This document shows positions 48,492-57,682 of a stretch of 64,000 nt of DNA, in pieces. The notes below the pieces were generated by a model. That model saw only the letters and a program-made list of their open reading frames with translations. It had not been told where the DNA came from and made no database searches. Source of the DNA: DASVUS01 sp036388675 (GTDB taxonomy: Bacteria > Armatimonadota > Abditibacteriia > Abditibacteriales > Abditibacteriaceae); contig DASVRI010000009.1 in NCBI GenBank assembly GCA_036388675.1, positions 62,001-126,000 on the forward strand, given 5' to 3'. The translations under genes were made by a program, and so were the position numbers. Numbering within the stretch: the first letter of the stretch is position 1; every line of letters begins with the position of its first letter.

Positions 48492-49439
48492 GTGCTCAAC
48501 CTCACAGTGAACTTGAGAAAAGAGGTGTTTGCCATAGCACAGAACAGCCAGGCCGAATCAGCAGGAGCAATGCAAGACCCGCGAGAACAGGGGCCCAAGC
48601 CGCCGCAGGAAGAGAATAAACAGCCGGTTCCCGGACTTGAAGCGGACATGCAGATCAAGCCGGATTTTGGAGAAGAATCGTATCGTGGACACAACCGATT
48701 GCAAGGCAAAGCCGCCTTGATCACCGGAGCGGATTCGGGTATCGGGCGTGCCGTGGCTCTGGCGTTTGCGCGCGAAGGCGCCGACGTCATGGTTTCCTAC
48801 TTAAACGAGCATGAAGATGCGCAGGAAACCGAGCGAGTCATTCGGGAAGCGGGCCGCAAAGCCGTGCTTGTGCCGGGCGACATCGGTGACGAGGCACACT
48901 GCCGTCAAATGGTCGAGCAAGCTGTGGCTGAGTTCGGGCATCTGGACATTCTCGTCAACAACGCCGCTTTTCAGATGTCGCGCCAAAGCATTGAAGAGAT
49001 CTCTTCAGAAGAGTTTGACCGCACCATCAAGACGAACCTGTACGCGATGTTCTACTTGTGCAAGGCGGCGTTGCCGCACTTGCAGCCGGGCGCAGTCGTC
49101 ATCAACACTTCGTCGATTCAAGCCTTCAATCCCAGCCCGGATCTGATTGCTTACGCTTCAACTAAGGCAGCCATTGCCAACTTCACCAAGGGCTTGTCCA
49201 AGATGGCCATGAAGCAGGGCGTGCGCGTGAATGCTGTGGCACCTGGCCCAGTTTGGACACCGCTCATTCCGGCCACCATGCCGGAGGAAAAGGTGCAGCA
49301 GTTTGGTCAGCAGACTTCCTTTGAACGCGCTGCGCAGCCGGCTGAACTGGCGCCCATCTACGTCTTCCTCGCTTCATCCGAGGCGAGCTATGTTACAGGA
49401 GAGACTTACAGTGCCACGGGAGGCTCATCTCCGTTGTAA
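48492..49439 (+). CDS. Short-chain dehydrogenase/reductase, general-stress type
   Basis: A 315-residue SDR. The hydrophilic N-terminal tail rich in Gln, Pro and Glu (KPPQEENKQPVPGLEADMQI) before the Rossmann start RLQGKAALITGADSGIGRAV is typical of YdaD/YhdF/YhxC-type general stress SDRs. The cofactor motif TGADSGIG, NNAAFQ, the catalytic Ser in NTSSIQAF and Tyr-x-x-x-Lys in AYASTKAAIANF are intact, as is the C-terminal LASSEASYVTGETYSATGG. The start at 48492 is a GTG; GTG at 48526 or ATG at 48570 are alternatives. It stands alone, about 170 bases after the kinase gene. Substrate unknown. Confidence 0.88.
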   Translation: MLNLTVNLRKEVFAIAQNSQAESAGAMQDPREQGPKPPQEENKQPVPGLEADMQIKPDFGEESYRGHNRLQGKAALITGADSGIGRAVALAFAREGADVMVSYLNEHEDAQETERVIREAGRKAVLVPGDIGDEAHCRQMVEQAVAEFGHLDILVNNAAFQMSRQSIEEISSEEFDRTIKTNLYAMFYLCKAALPHLQPGAVVINTSSIQAFNPSPDLIAYASTKAAIANFTKGLSKMAMKQGVRVNAVAPGPVWTPLIPATMPEEKVQQFGQQTSFERAAQPAELAPIYVFLASSEASYVTGETYSATGGSSPL

Positions 49440-49580
49440 AACGCTACAGAGTTCGGGAGCAGCGACCCTGAAGTGTTTGTGTGACGCCGTTTTTGGTAAT
49501 CACGGCTCCACATAGTTGCTCCTGAGTACTCGAAAGCTCCTTCTCCACGCCTTCTCCGCATGGCTAAGAGTTCTCACTTC

Positions 49581-49694
49581 AGGACTTACGCAGCAGACTT
49601 GCAATGGTGCGTAGGGGCGCGGTTTTCGCGCCCAGGGCGAAGCCGCATTGGGCGAGCCGACCTTGCCCCTACGCACACGTTTTGCGTAAGCCTT
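49581..49694. mobile_element. MITE-like inverted-repeat element, family B copy 1
   Basis: The termini AGGACTTACGCA and TGCGTAAGCCT are inverted copies with small mismatches. The interior pairs GTAGGGGCG with CGCCCCTAC-like segments (GTAGGGGCGCGG and TTGCCCCTACG). No gene is inside. It lies between the SDR gene and the convergent hybrid kinase. A related copy is at 54465-54595. Confidence 0.6.
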
Positions 49695-49761
49695 AACTTC
49701 TTAAAGGCTGCATAGCCTTGTTCTGTGCAGCGGCTCTGTCGAGCACCATATTTTTGCGGCT

Positions 49762-52278
49762 TTAAGAGGAGTATCTTCCCGCGAGGTTGGCGACAACAGC
49801 CACCAACTCAGCGGGTTCGACCGGCTTGGGCAGGTGAATCTGAAAGCCGGAGCGCAGCACGCGCATTCGGTCTTCCACTCTGGCGTAGGCGGTTAAAGCG
49901 GCAGCCGGAGTTGCGCCACCCTGTTCAGGCGGCAGAGCACGAACCTTGCTGATAAGAGAGTAGCCGTCCTCTTCCGGCATGCCGAGATCGCTGATGAGTA
50001 TGTCAGGCTGGTCGGCTTGCAACGCGTCAAGGGCTGCGGCGGCAGTGGCAACAGTCGTTACGCGCGCCTCACATTTCTCCAGCACCGTCCTGACGAGACG
50101 CCGCGCATCTTCTTCGTCGTCCACCACCAGCACATGCAGACCTTTAAGTGCCGGTGGACAATCGAAACTGGCTCCTCTTTTACCCGTAATGTTCTCCGCA
50201 GTCGGATGCACGCGCGCAGCAGCTTTATCCGGAGAGACGTCAGTAGATCGCGTAGCAGTCAGAGGCAATTTAACGATGAAGGTCGCGCCTGTGCCTTCTC
50301 CCTGGCTCTGCGCTTCGACGGTGCCGCCGTGCATTTCCACAAAATGACGCACAATGGCCAGGCCCAACCCCAGCCCTCCGTGCTTTCTCGTGCTGGTTGA
50401 ATCGGCCTGGCGAAAGCGGTCAAAGATGTAGGGCAACACTTCAGGACGGATGCCTTCGCCCGTGTCGGCTACAATAATTTCCACATGCGAGTCGATACGT
50501 TCTAGCCGCACCTGAACGCGACCGTCTTTGGGCGTAAACTTAATCGCATTGGACAGCAGGTTCCACACAACTTGCTGCAAGCGATTCAGGTCACCCGAGA
50601 CAAGGCAGGTGCCTGAATCAAGAACGCGCTGCAAGCGAATACCTTTGGCGCGGGCTGCGGGCAACACTGCTTCCACCGCTGCTTCTACCACCTCTTCAAG
50701 CTCAATGGGGCGCACTTCCAAACGCAGTTTGCCGGTGATGATGCGAGAGACATCCAGAATGTCTTCAATCAGTTGAGCTTGCAATTGCGCATTGCGTTGA
50801 ATAGCTTCAAGGGCTTGCGCTCGGTCTTCTTCGTTCAGCCGGGAGTCAGTCAGCATGCTCGACCAGCCGAGAATCGCGTTCAGTGGTGTGCGCAGTTCGT
50901 GTGACAGCGTGGCCAGAAACTCGTCTTTGGCACGATTGGCGGCTTCGGCGTTGTGACGGGCCTGCACCTGTTCGGTAATATCCATCCCGTGAGCAAAGAT
51001 GCCCGCCACCGCTCCGTCTGTGTCGAAAATGGGCTGGTACATAAAGTTCACGAAACGTTGTTCCAGCGAACTACCGGGCTCCCGTTGCAATTGGATAGGC
51101 AGTTCGCGGCCCGTAAACGTTTCACCCGTCTCATAGACGTTATCCAGCAGTTCAAAAAACCCCTGCCCTTCCACTTCGGGCAATGCCTCGCGCACGGTTT
51201 TGCCAATTACGTCCCGGTGACCGATCAGTTGCAAGTACTCGGGATTGGTCAACTCGAAGACATGTTCCGGCCCCTGCAAGGTCGCGACGAAAGCCGGCGC
51301 TTTAGTGAAAAGATAAGCGAGTTTTGAGCGCTCCGCTTCAAGCTGTCCAAGCAGCTTTTCACGCTCGTGCTCCGCTCTTTTGCGCTCCGTAATATCGCTA
51401 AAAAGCACGGCAACTTTCCAGCTCTTTGGGGCACCGACGCTAAAAGCGTAAACATCGAACCAGCGGTCGAGGACCTCGGCGCGATTTTCAAAGCGAACAG
51501 GCTGCCCCGAAGTGGCCACCTTGCCATAAATCTCAAACCAACTTTCTTCGTGGTTGGGCACCAGTTGGCGCATCGTCTTGCCCGCAGCATCCATCAGCCC
51601 GGTTTGCCGCTCAAACGCCGGATTGATTTCCAGAAAGAGGTAATCGACCGGCTTATCCTGCTCATCGAAGAGCATTTCGATCAGGCAAAACCCTTGATCT
51701 ATCGAGTTGAACAGGGTGCGATAGCGCTCTTCACTCGTCCGGAGTCGTTCTGCCGTTTGCTTGAACTCGGTGATGTCGCGTGCAATCTTGGAAGCACCAA
51801 TAATCTGCCCACCGGGGCCCCTGATCGGAGAAACCGTCAGCGAGATGTTGATGAGTTTCCCATCCTTCCTGCGACGGATGGTTTCATAATGCTCGACCCG
51901 TTCTCCGGCCCTGATTTTCTGGATAATGCCAACTTCCTCGCCATGGCGATCAGGTGGAATCAGGATGAGAATAGGCTTTCCGATTGTTTCTTCCGCCGCG
52001 TAGCCGAAGATCCGCTCCGCGCCCTTGTTCCAACTGGTGATAATGCCATCCAGCGTTTTGCTCAGGACGGCATCATCCGCCGACTCAACGATTGCCGCGA
52101 GCCAAAAAGGAGTGACGTCCGAACTGAGCATGCCAAAAGCAGGCAGGTGCTCAGAGGAAGACGCCTGTGTAGGTAGCGCCTCGCCATGTTGCGCTACCCC
52201 TGGAGACGCGGTTACATCCATCGCAGGCGCAGTTAGCGGTGTTGATTGCGTTTCAGGTGAGGACATTTCCGAAGGCAT
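49762..52278 (-). CDS. Hybrid sensor histidine kinase with PAS domains and receiver
   Basis: An 838-residue soluble sensor from the ATG at 52278 (in-frame starts exist at 52332 and 52266). After a Ser/Pro/Thr-rich leader come three PAS-type domains (IVESADDAVLSKTLDGIITS with DITEFKQ at the end, a second to DITERKR, a third to DITEQVQ), then HisKA (FLATLSHELRTPLNAILGWS), HATPase (VWNLLSNAIKFTPKD, VADTGEGIRPEVLPYIFDRF, GGLGLGLAIVRHFVEMHGG) and a C-terminal receiver (HVLVVDDEEDARRLVRTVLE, phospho-Asp in ILISDLGMPEEDG). There are no membrane helices. No response regulator is adjacent, so it is an orphan or works with a distant partner. Its ligand or cofactor cannot be inferred. Confidence 0.9.
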   Translation of the reverse strand: MPSEMSSPETQSTPLTAPAMDVTASPGVAQHGEALPTQASSSEHLPAFGMLSSDVTPFWLAAIVESADDAVLSKTLDGIITSWNKGAERIFGYAAEETIGKPILILIPPDRHGEEVGIIQKIRAGERVEHYETIRRRKDGKLINISLTVSPIRGPGGQIIGASKIARDITEFKQTAERLRTSEERYRTLFNSIDQGFCLIEMLFDEQDKPVDYLFLEINPAFERQTGLMDAAGKTMRQLVPNHEESWFEIYGKVATSGQPVRFENRAEVLDRWFDVYAFSVGAPKSWKVAVLFSDITERKRAEHEREKLLGQLEAERSKLAYLFTKAPAFVATLQGPEHVFELTNPEYLQLIGHRDVIGKTVREALPEVEGQGFFELLDNVYETGETFTGRELPIQLQREPGSSLEQRFVNFMYQPIFDTDGAVAGIFAHGMDITEQVQARHNAEAANRAKDEFLATLSHELRTPLNAILGWSSMLTDSRLNEEDRAQALEAIQRNAQLQAQLIEDILDVSRIITGKLRLEVRPIELEEVVEAAVEAVLPAARAKGIRLQRVLDSGTCLVSGDLNRLQQVVWNLLSNAIKFTPKDGRVQVRLERIDSHVEIIVADTGEGIRPEVLPYIFDRFRQADSTSTRKHGGLGLGLAIVRHFVEMHGGTVEAQSQGEGTGATFIVKLPLTATRSTDVSPDKAAARVHPTAENITGKRGASFDCPPALKGLHVLVVDDEEDARRLVRTVLEKCEARVTTVATAAAALDALQADQPDILISDLGMPEEDGYSLISKVRALPPEQGGATPAAALTAYARVEDRMRVLRSGFQIHLPKPVEPAELVAVVANLAGRYSS

Positions 52279-52332
52279 AGATTGGTAAATATTGGAGACA
52301 AGAGCAAGACCAGACTGCGGCTGCCACTTCAA

Positions 52333-53017
52333 AGTCTGCGCAACCGCGTCAACTTTTTAATTATTGACTGAGAGCCCATCGGCTGAGAGCTTACTCTAAT
52401 TTAACAAATTATGGGTGCCACAACTTGCCTGTCTTGCAGTTTTCATGTGCAGCATGCGCCGCAACAATATCATGTAACCGCGTAACCAGACACTACATCT
52501 GGCGATGGCATGGCTGACCACTCCTATATTCCAGAGAAGTAGGCCTTTGTCGCCGAGGTCAATTGCCCAGTCGGAAATTGGTCGCTGTAGTTCTGCTAAG
52601 TGGCCCCGGCTGAGTGCCTACGCCCCTTGTAGCACACGTTCTATACTGAGAACAGCTACCAGAGCCAGAACGATCATGCTTAAAACGCCTTTTCTACGCC
52701 GCCAGATGCTTGAAATCGTGCAAGAGCGTCTGTTACCCTGGGCACGCGGCCACGCTGCTCCCAGTGCCGCAGCAAACAAACCAGGAGAGGACACACGCAA
52801 GCATTTATTGCTATTGCAGCCGCCGTTGCATCCTGAACACAACTATCAGCGGGGCTTCTTCGGCATTCCCGGTTCGTCCGGTAGTGCGAGGAGCACAAGC
52901 GAGTTTTGCATCGTCTCCCATTTCCATGCTCAGAAAAAGAGATGAGTACTCGGAGCGTGCATGCTCTGAGGTGTCCCATCCTCTGCCCGCCACAAGAAAA
53001 TAGGAGCTTTCGAGATA
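52333..53017. other. Intergenic region without a supported gene
   Basis: The 685-base gap between the divergent hybrid kinase and GH5-like genes holds a short plus-strand frame from an ATG at about 52678 (MLKTPFLRRQMLEIVQERLL...), which has no recognisable family or ribosome site, and a GAGTACTC at 52944-52951. Promoters for both neighbours should be here. Confidence 0.35.
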
Positions 53018-54412
53018 ATGCAGTTAGTGAAATTACATTGTATGGTGCAGAGGCGCAGACAATCGCTTCGACTCGTCGCGATGCTTTTGCCTTGCTTAGG
53101 CCTGAATTGGTTTTCTATGCTCACCTCTCACGTTGCAGCCGCACCTCCGGGATTTGTAACCCGTTCCGGCACCAAGTTTATGCTTGACGGAAAACCATTC
53201 TACGTCGGCGGAACGAGTACTCACTACCTGGGCTGGGGCACGCGCAAAGAGGTGGATGCCGTGCTGGAGGACGCCAGGAAGATGAACTTCAATGTCGTGC
53301 GTTCCATCCTGCACTCGGTTATCGGCGCGCCGGACGGCTCCAAACCGCACATCTGGAACTTCGCCAGCACAAGCGATAGCTCCAACATGGGGATGCACGG
53401 TGTATACGTCTTGTATTGGAACCCGACCACCAATAGCTGGGCGTGGAACGACAGCACCGTCAATGGCCTGGGACGCTGGGACTACGTCATTTACAAGGCC
53501 AAATCGCTGGGCCTCAAGCTCAACATCTCACTCATCGACTTCTGGCGCTGGGCCGGCGGGACTCAACAGATCAATGCGTGGTATGGCACACAATATCCTA
53601 ATGCCGCGAACAACAATGCGCAAAACTATTACGACTTCTACACCGACGCACGCATGAAGCAGTTATACAAAGATTGGGTGAACCATGTTCTCAATCGCGT
53701 CAACAGCATCACAGGTGTGCGCTACAAAGATGATCCGACGATCTTCGCCTGGGATTTGATGAACGAGCCGGAATTCGCCTGGGATCGCCTGGGCTATGGG
53801 CGTGACTGGCTCATGGAGATGTCAGCCTACGTCAAATCAATCGACCGCAACCATCTGCTATCCGCCGGCAGCGAAAGCCGTATGAAACCGGATGGCACCA
53901 GAATAAATGGTTTCGACCCGGAAGCTGTGTTGTCTCTGCCCAACATCGACTTCGGCACGTGGCACACGTATCCGGCATATCATGACGAACTCGCGTCGCC
54001 CGCCGCTGTCGTAGACCTCATCAAGCAGCACGGGCAAATCGCGGCGCGCCAGAAAAAGCCGGTAATCATTCAAGAATTTGGCTACAGCTTTAAGAAACCG
54101 GATCGCGCCGCCGTGTACAAAAGCTGGACGGATGCGGTGTACAACAATTCCAATTCGGCGGGCTGGATTGTGTGGCGCATCGAAGGACGCGTGGTAACTC
54201 CTCCCACGCGTAACTTCCCCGAAGCGGAAAATGACCCACTGGGCGACTACCCGCCCGACAATGGCGAAAGCTTCAGCTTTTTCAATAACGACAGCGCCAC
54301 ATCACGAGTACTCGCTCAGGCAGCAGCGAAAATCACGGCGCGCAACAAACAGCAAGTGCTCAAGAAGCGCGCGACTCCAAGCACCAATAAAACCAAAGGC
54401 CCAAAGGCTTGA
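53018..54412 (+). CDS. Secreted GH5 mannanase-like glycoside hydrolase
   Basis: A 464-residue exported enzyme; AGGAG lies 11 bases before the ATG. Residues 1-40 include an export signal (LVAMLLPCLGLNWFSMLTSH). The TIM barrel resembles GH5 subfamily 7 beta-mannanases: FMLDGKPFYVGGTSTHYLGW, MNFNVVRSILHS, FAWDLMNEPEFAWD (acid/base Glu250) and KPVIIQEFGYSFK (nucleophile Glu353), with FGTWHTYPAYHDE between. The C-terminal tail is basic and Thr/Lys-rich (KKRATPSTNKTKGPKA), unlike the enzyme core. Likely action is endo-cleavage of mannan or a related plant hemicellulose. Two GAGTACTC sites lie in the gene (53215, 54306). No operator of the type at 36.1 kb was found upstream. Confidence 0.87.
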   Translation: MQLVKLHCMVQRRRQSLRLVAMLLPCLGLNWFSMLTSHVAAAPPGFVTRSGTKFMLDGKPFYVGGTSTHYLGWGTRKEVDAVLEDARKMNFNVVRSILHSVIGAPDGSKPHIWNFASTSDSSNMGMHGVYVLYWNPTTNSWAWNDSTVNGLGRWDYVIYKAKSLGLKLNISLIDFWRWAGGTQQINAWYGTQYPNAANNNAQNYYDFYTDARMKQLYKDWVNHVLNRVNSITGVRYKDDPTIFAWDLMNEPEFAWDRLGYGRDWLMEMSAYVKSIDRNHLLSAGSESRMKPDGTRINGFDPEAVLSLPNIDFGTWHTYPAYHDELASPAAVVDLIKQHGQIAARQKKPVIIQEFGYSFKKPDRAAVYKSWTDAVYNNSNSAGWIVWRIEGRVVTPPTRNFPEAENDPLGDYPPDNGESFSFFNNDSATSRVLAQAAAKITARNKQQVLKKRATPSTNKTKGPKA

Positions 54413-54464
54413 ATTCCAAATATCGAGTATTCAGCATGTGGCCTCTGCACATTTCTTGATTAAA

Positions 54465-54595
54465 TTAGGGCTTACGCAGCGGGCTTGCAAATGCAGGGCA
54501 ATGTAGGGGCGTAGCACGCAACGCCCACAGCGCAACGCCCGGGGCGCGAAGACCGCGCCCCTACGAACCATTGCGTGCTCGTGCATAAGTCCTAA
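54465..54595. mobile_element. MITE-like inverted-repeat element, family B copy 2
   Basis: A 131-bp element with termini TTAGGGCTTACGCA and TGCATAAGTCCTAA (12 of 14 positions complementary). The inside repeats GTAGGGGCGTAG against CGCGCCCCTACG. It fills the space between the convergent GH5-like and GH116 genes and shares layout and terminal sequence with 49581-49694. Confidence 0.62.
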
Positions 54596-57202
54596 TTAAA
54601 TCCAGTCTCTTGAGACCCTTTGGCCGGCTTGAACAACAACGTCCCAGTCGAATTTGCTTTCCGTTGTGTCTCGCATGAGGCAAAGAGTTTGAATGGCAAG
54701 TTTTCCTTCGAGAACTTCAACTGTGAGTCCTTTCTCATCGAGTGTAATTGTGCCGTAGCCGCTTTGCGTACAGAAGAAGCTACGGAACGGCTTTGCTTCG
54801 GTCTTGGGGCCGAACCACAACGTCTTGTCCACAGCGGAGTAACGGAAACCGGAAAGCGCTTGCAGCAAAGCGTAGGAGGACATGGCGCGTGCGTAGTAGT
54901 TGCCGCATTCATATTCATTAAAAGGGTTGCGCACATGACCCTCGTAGCGGTTGCGCACAGCCTGAACAACAGCTACACCTTCATTCACGAAGCCTTCGGC
55001 GATAAGGTGCGAAGCCACCTGATATTCGATACCCGTCCACACCTCGTCGCTGTAAACAAACGGCAAGGTTGGTTTGCCGCCGCGCGGCCAGCTACAAAGT
55101 AAGAGTCCGGCCTCGTGTCCCATCGCGTATCCGGGCCGCTGTGTACAGGCATGGTCGAACAGATCGTTCTTGAAGTTGTTCTCAAATATAGCGCCCAACA
55201 TGCTGCGCACATGCTCGACATTGAGCGGTGTTTCCACGCCGTATATCGTTGCCATCCACGCGCCGATAACACCATCCGAAATGCAGCCCGCACCATATTG
55301 ATATTTAGGGCCTTCTGCTTTCAAGAGGCGTAACATCTCACTGCTCGATGCGTTGACCTCGGCAACCTGTTGCACGAACGAAGTATCGCGCAAGCCTTCC
55401 CACGTAACGTCTTGCTGGTAGTACTCGCCGTTGAACAAAACCTTGTCCATAAACTGCGCGGCCCGTTCGGCCAACTCGGCATAAGGTTGGGCCTCCTCGA
55501 ATTTACCAAGTGCGCGCGCCATTTCCGCCATCGCCGCCAATGCCCCGACATAGATGCTGCCGCACATGCCATCCGGGCCCCAGAACTCAATATCGTAAGT
55601 ATTGTGATGAGGCTCAAACAAACCTCCTGTTCGCTGCGGATCCCATCTCTCAATGCAATAATCAAGACTGCATTTGGCCAAAGGATAAAGTTGCTCCAGC
55701 CATTCCCGGTTTCCGCTGATGTGGTAGTCGCGATAAAGTTTTAAGATGCCGCCCAGTTGCCCATCGGCAGCCGGATGGTATCCATGACTTGCCGGGCCAT
55801 CGGGCAATGCGGCGCGGAAGTTCACGTGTCCCTGCTCGTCCATCGAAAGCTGCAGTTCCGCCTCGCGCAGTGTGCGTTCCAGTTGAGGAAACAGGTGCGG
55901 CAGCGCCTGCGCGTAGTTCCAAACATGTGTGCAAGACCCGTGACAGCATCCACCTCCGACAAAGCAACCTTCCCATCCCCACAGTGTGCCGTTTTCCTGG
56001 CGCAGCACCGTTAGCGACTTCAGGATGGCCAGATTAGATGCAATCGCGTCCAAAGCGCACGGTGGCAATGTTGAAGCAAACAGTGCGTCGGTAAATCGTT
56101 GAGTGCGCAAACGTAGCGACGAGTACTCATTGGCGACATACAGTGCGACTTCCTGCGCACTTTGCCACTTGCCCGCGTAGAAGGGACGCCAGGCCGGCGC
56201 ACTCTGCGGGCCGCAATCGCAGCCGGAACCACAATCCCTCGATGGAATGGTACTAGCTGCTTCAGCTTGTTCCCCGACCCGTTGATTTGAATTGGGAAAG
56301 TGCCAGGCGATAACAATGGGATAAGTCACGGCCTCGCCGGGAGCTACTGCCCCCTTGATAAGTAGAGAACCACCATTGTTACCTTCGATACGGGCTTCTT
56401 CAGTTCCATCGTTAGGGGTGAAGCGGCCTGTCTCGATTTCACGCCACAGCACAGAGAGACTATCGAACCACCCACCGCGAAACCACATCGCCTTGATTTG
56501 CGGCTGTGCCCCGAGAGCGTACACGGCTGCACTACCGTAACTTTCATCGTGCACTCCCGCTGTGTTGAAGAGAAAAACGCCTCCACCCTGTACATTGTCT
56601 CGTGGCGGAATGACTGAATTGCGGGTGTTCTCCCACTTACCCCGAGGCACAGCCAAATGCGACAGATGGTAAGAAAACTCGAACTCCACCCGTTCCGTGG
56701 AACAGTTCGTGAATGTGTACTCCAATACGGCACATGGCAGTCCCGAATTCACATCATCCAAAGGAATAAACGGGTTCCACCCTTCAATGCTCACACGCAG
56801 CGGCACACGCGAATCGGTCAGGGAAACGCAGCCAAACGGGTACTGGCTTTCGAACGAACAGTTCTCAAAGCGTGTCAAGCCTTCGTGACCGCCGTGTCTA
56901 TAACCCTGGCCCTGCAACCCCTGGTCGTATATTTTCTCGACGGGCAACGGGCCTTCCAATAGCTTCGTCACTGGTTGCGCACCTTTGACATGGAGCAGTG
57001 CAAAAGCCGAGTCCTCGGTGGAATGCCCGTCTGGTGATGCTGTCGTATGCGGTTTGTTGCGAATAGAAAAGTCTTGCAGACCACCATACCCGTTCAGGCA
57101 AATGCAGCCGGCACCGATGCCACCCATCGGCATTGCAATTTGCAAAAGGTCAGCGCCTTCAAAATGGCGTGGCGTAGAGAAAGCCGCGGGCTGCTGTTTC
57201 AT
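54596..57202 (-). CDS. GH116-family glycosidase (beta-glucosidase/glucosylceramidase type)
   Basis: An 868-residue protein without an export signal. The N-terminal beta domain opens with MPMGGIGAGCICLNGYGGLQ, the signature of GH116/GBA2-type enzymes, and the (alpha/alpha)6 barrel carries CCHGSCTHVWNYAQALPHLF (catalytic-site Glu/His region), HNTYDIEFWGPDGMCGSIYV with the Asp-containing acid/base segment, and AWMATIYGVETPLNVEHVRS near the end. Family members hydrolyse beta-glucosides, beta-xylosides or N-acetylglucosaminides with retention; which applies is unknown. It converges on the GH5-like gene across a MITE-like element. A second MITE-like element lies just upstream, possibly influencing its promoter. 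Confidence 0.88.
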   Translation of the reverse strand: MKQQPAAFSTPRHFEGADLLQIAMPMGGIGAGCICLNGYGGLQDFSIRNKPHTTASPDGHSTEDSAFALLHVKGAQPVTKLLEGPLPVEKIYDQGLQGQGYRHGGHEGLTRFENCSFESQYPFGCVSLTDSRVPLRVSIEGWNPFIPLDDVNSGLPCAVLEYTFTNCSTERVEFEFSYHLSHLAVPRGKWENTRNSVIPPRDNVQGGGVFLFNTAGVHDESYGSAAVYALGAQPQIKAMWFRGGWFDSLSVLWREIETGRFTPNDGTEEARIEGNNGGSLLIKGAVAPGEAVTYPIVIAWHFPNSNQRVGEQAEAASTIPSRDCGSGCDCGPQSAPAWRPFYAGKWQSAQEVALYVANEYSSLRLRTQRFTDALFASTLPPCALDAIASNLAILKSLTVLRQENGTLWGWEGCFVGGGCCHGSCTHVWNYAQALPHLFPQLERTLREAELQLSMDEQGHVNFRAALPDGPASHGYHPAADGQLGGILKLYRDYHISGNREWLEQLYPLAKCSLDYCIERWDPQRTGGLFEPHHNTYDIEFWGPDGMCGSIYVGALAAMAEMARALGKFEEAQPYAELAERAAQFMDKVLFNGEYYQQDVTWEGLRDTSFVQQVAEVNASSSEMLRLLKAEGPKYQYGAGCISDGVIGAWMATIYGVETPLNVEHVRSMLGAIFENNFKNDLFDHACTQRPGYAMGHEAGLLLCSWPRGGKPTLPFVYSDEVWTGIEYQVASHLIAEGFVNEGVAVVQAVRNRYEGHVRNPFNEYECGNYYARAMSSYALLQALSGFRYSAVDKTLWFGPKTEAKPFRSFFCTQSGYGTITLDEKGLTVEVLEGKLAIQTLCLMRDTTESKFDWDVVVQAGQRVSRDWI

Positions 57203-57250
57203 GGTGGAATCCTGAGTGTTGCTCTAAGAGGTTCGAGCCATAGTTCTGAT

Positions 57251-57388
57251 AATAGATCTCTTGCATAAGTGCGTTTCTACGCAACCACACCCGTGAGGAA
57301 GCGGGCTTGCTGAAGCGAATCAGTCCACTTCCTCACGGGTGTGGTTGCGAAAAACAGCCGTCGCCAAGACTTATGCAAGAGATCTATT
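57251..57388. mobile_element. MITE-like inverted-repeat element, family A copy 2
   Basis: A 138-bp element with perfect 20-bp terminal repeats, AATAGATCTCTTGCATAAGT at 57251-57270 and its complement at 57369-57388. The interior forms another stem (ACACCCGTGAGGAAG against CTTCCTCACGGGTGT, with one mismatch) and matches the copy at 44393-44532 in layout and in TTGCATAAGTGCGTTTCTAC-like ends. The high conservation of the termini points to recent movement. Confidence 0.72.
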
Positions 57389-57562
57389 ATCTCCAGGTTC
57401 CAGCCACATCTGCAACCGATCAGGACGGCACGTTTAGACTTGCTGCCAGGGTCGCCCCGTCACCTGACCCTTGTCGCGCCACTCTGATCAGATTAACAGT
57501 GCGTCCAACTCTTCAACAGAAAGAAGTTCACTTCCCGTTAACTAACTGCTACTGCATAGACG

Positions 57563-57580
57563 TATGTGGAATTCCACATA
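57563..57580. promoter_or_regulatory. 18-bp perfect palindrome downstream of phoU
   Basis: TATGTGGAATTCCACATA is a perfect palindrome in the gap between the GH116 gene and phoU, 20 bases before the pst terminator. It could be a binding site, but there is no promoter evidence next to it. Confidence 0.35.
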
Positions 57581-57599
57581 TACACCTTTCTAAACAAAA

Positions 57600-57628
57600 G
57601 CCTCGACCACTTTCTCCGTGGTCGAGGC
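57600..57628 (-). terminator. Terminator of the pst-phoU operon
   Basis: On the minus strand GCCTCGACCAC (57628-57618) pairs with GTGGTCGAGGC (57610-57600), an 11-bp GC-rich stem, followed by TTTTGTTT. This is a classic intrinsic terminator 55 bases after the phoU stop. Confidence 0.85.
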
Positions 57629-57682
57629 TTTATCGTGTTTGTGTTGGAACGGTGCAATTTATCCACCGGACGACCATGGAAT

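Noticed and set aside
52505..52945. Plus-strand frame of 146 residues before the GH5-like gene
   Set aside because: No family features, biased composition and no ribosome site; treated as intergenic.
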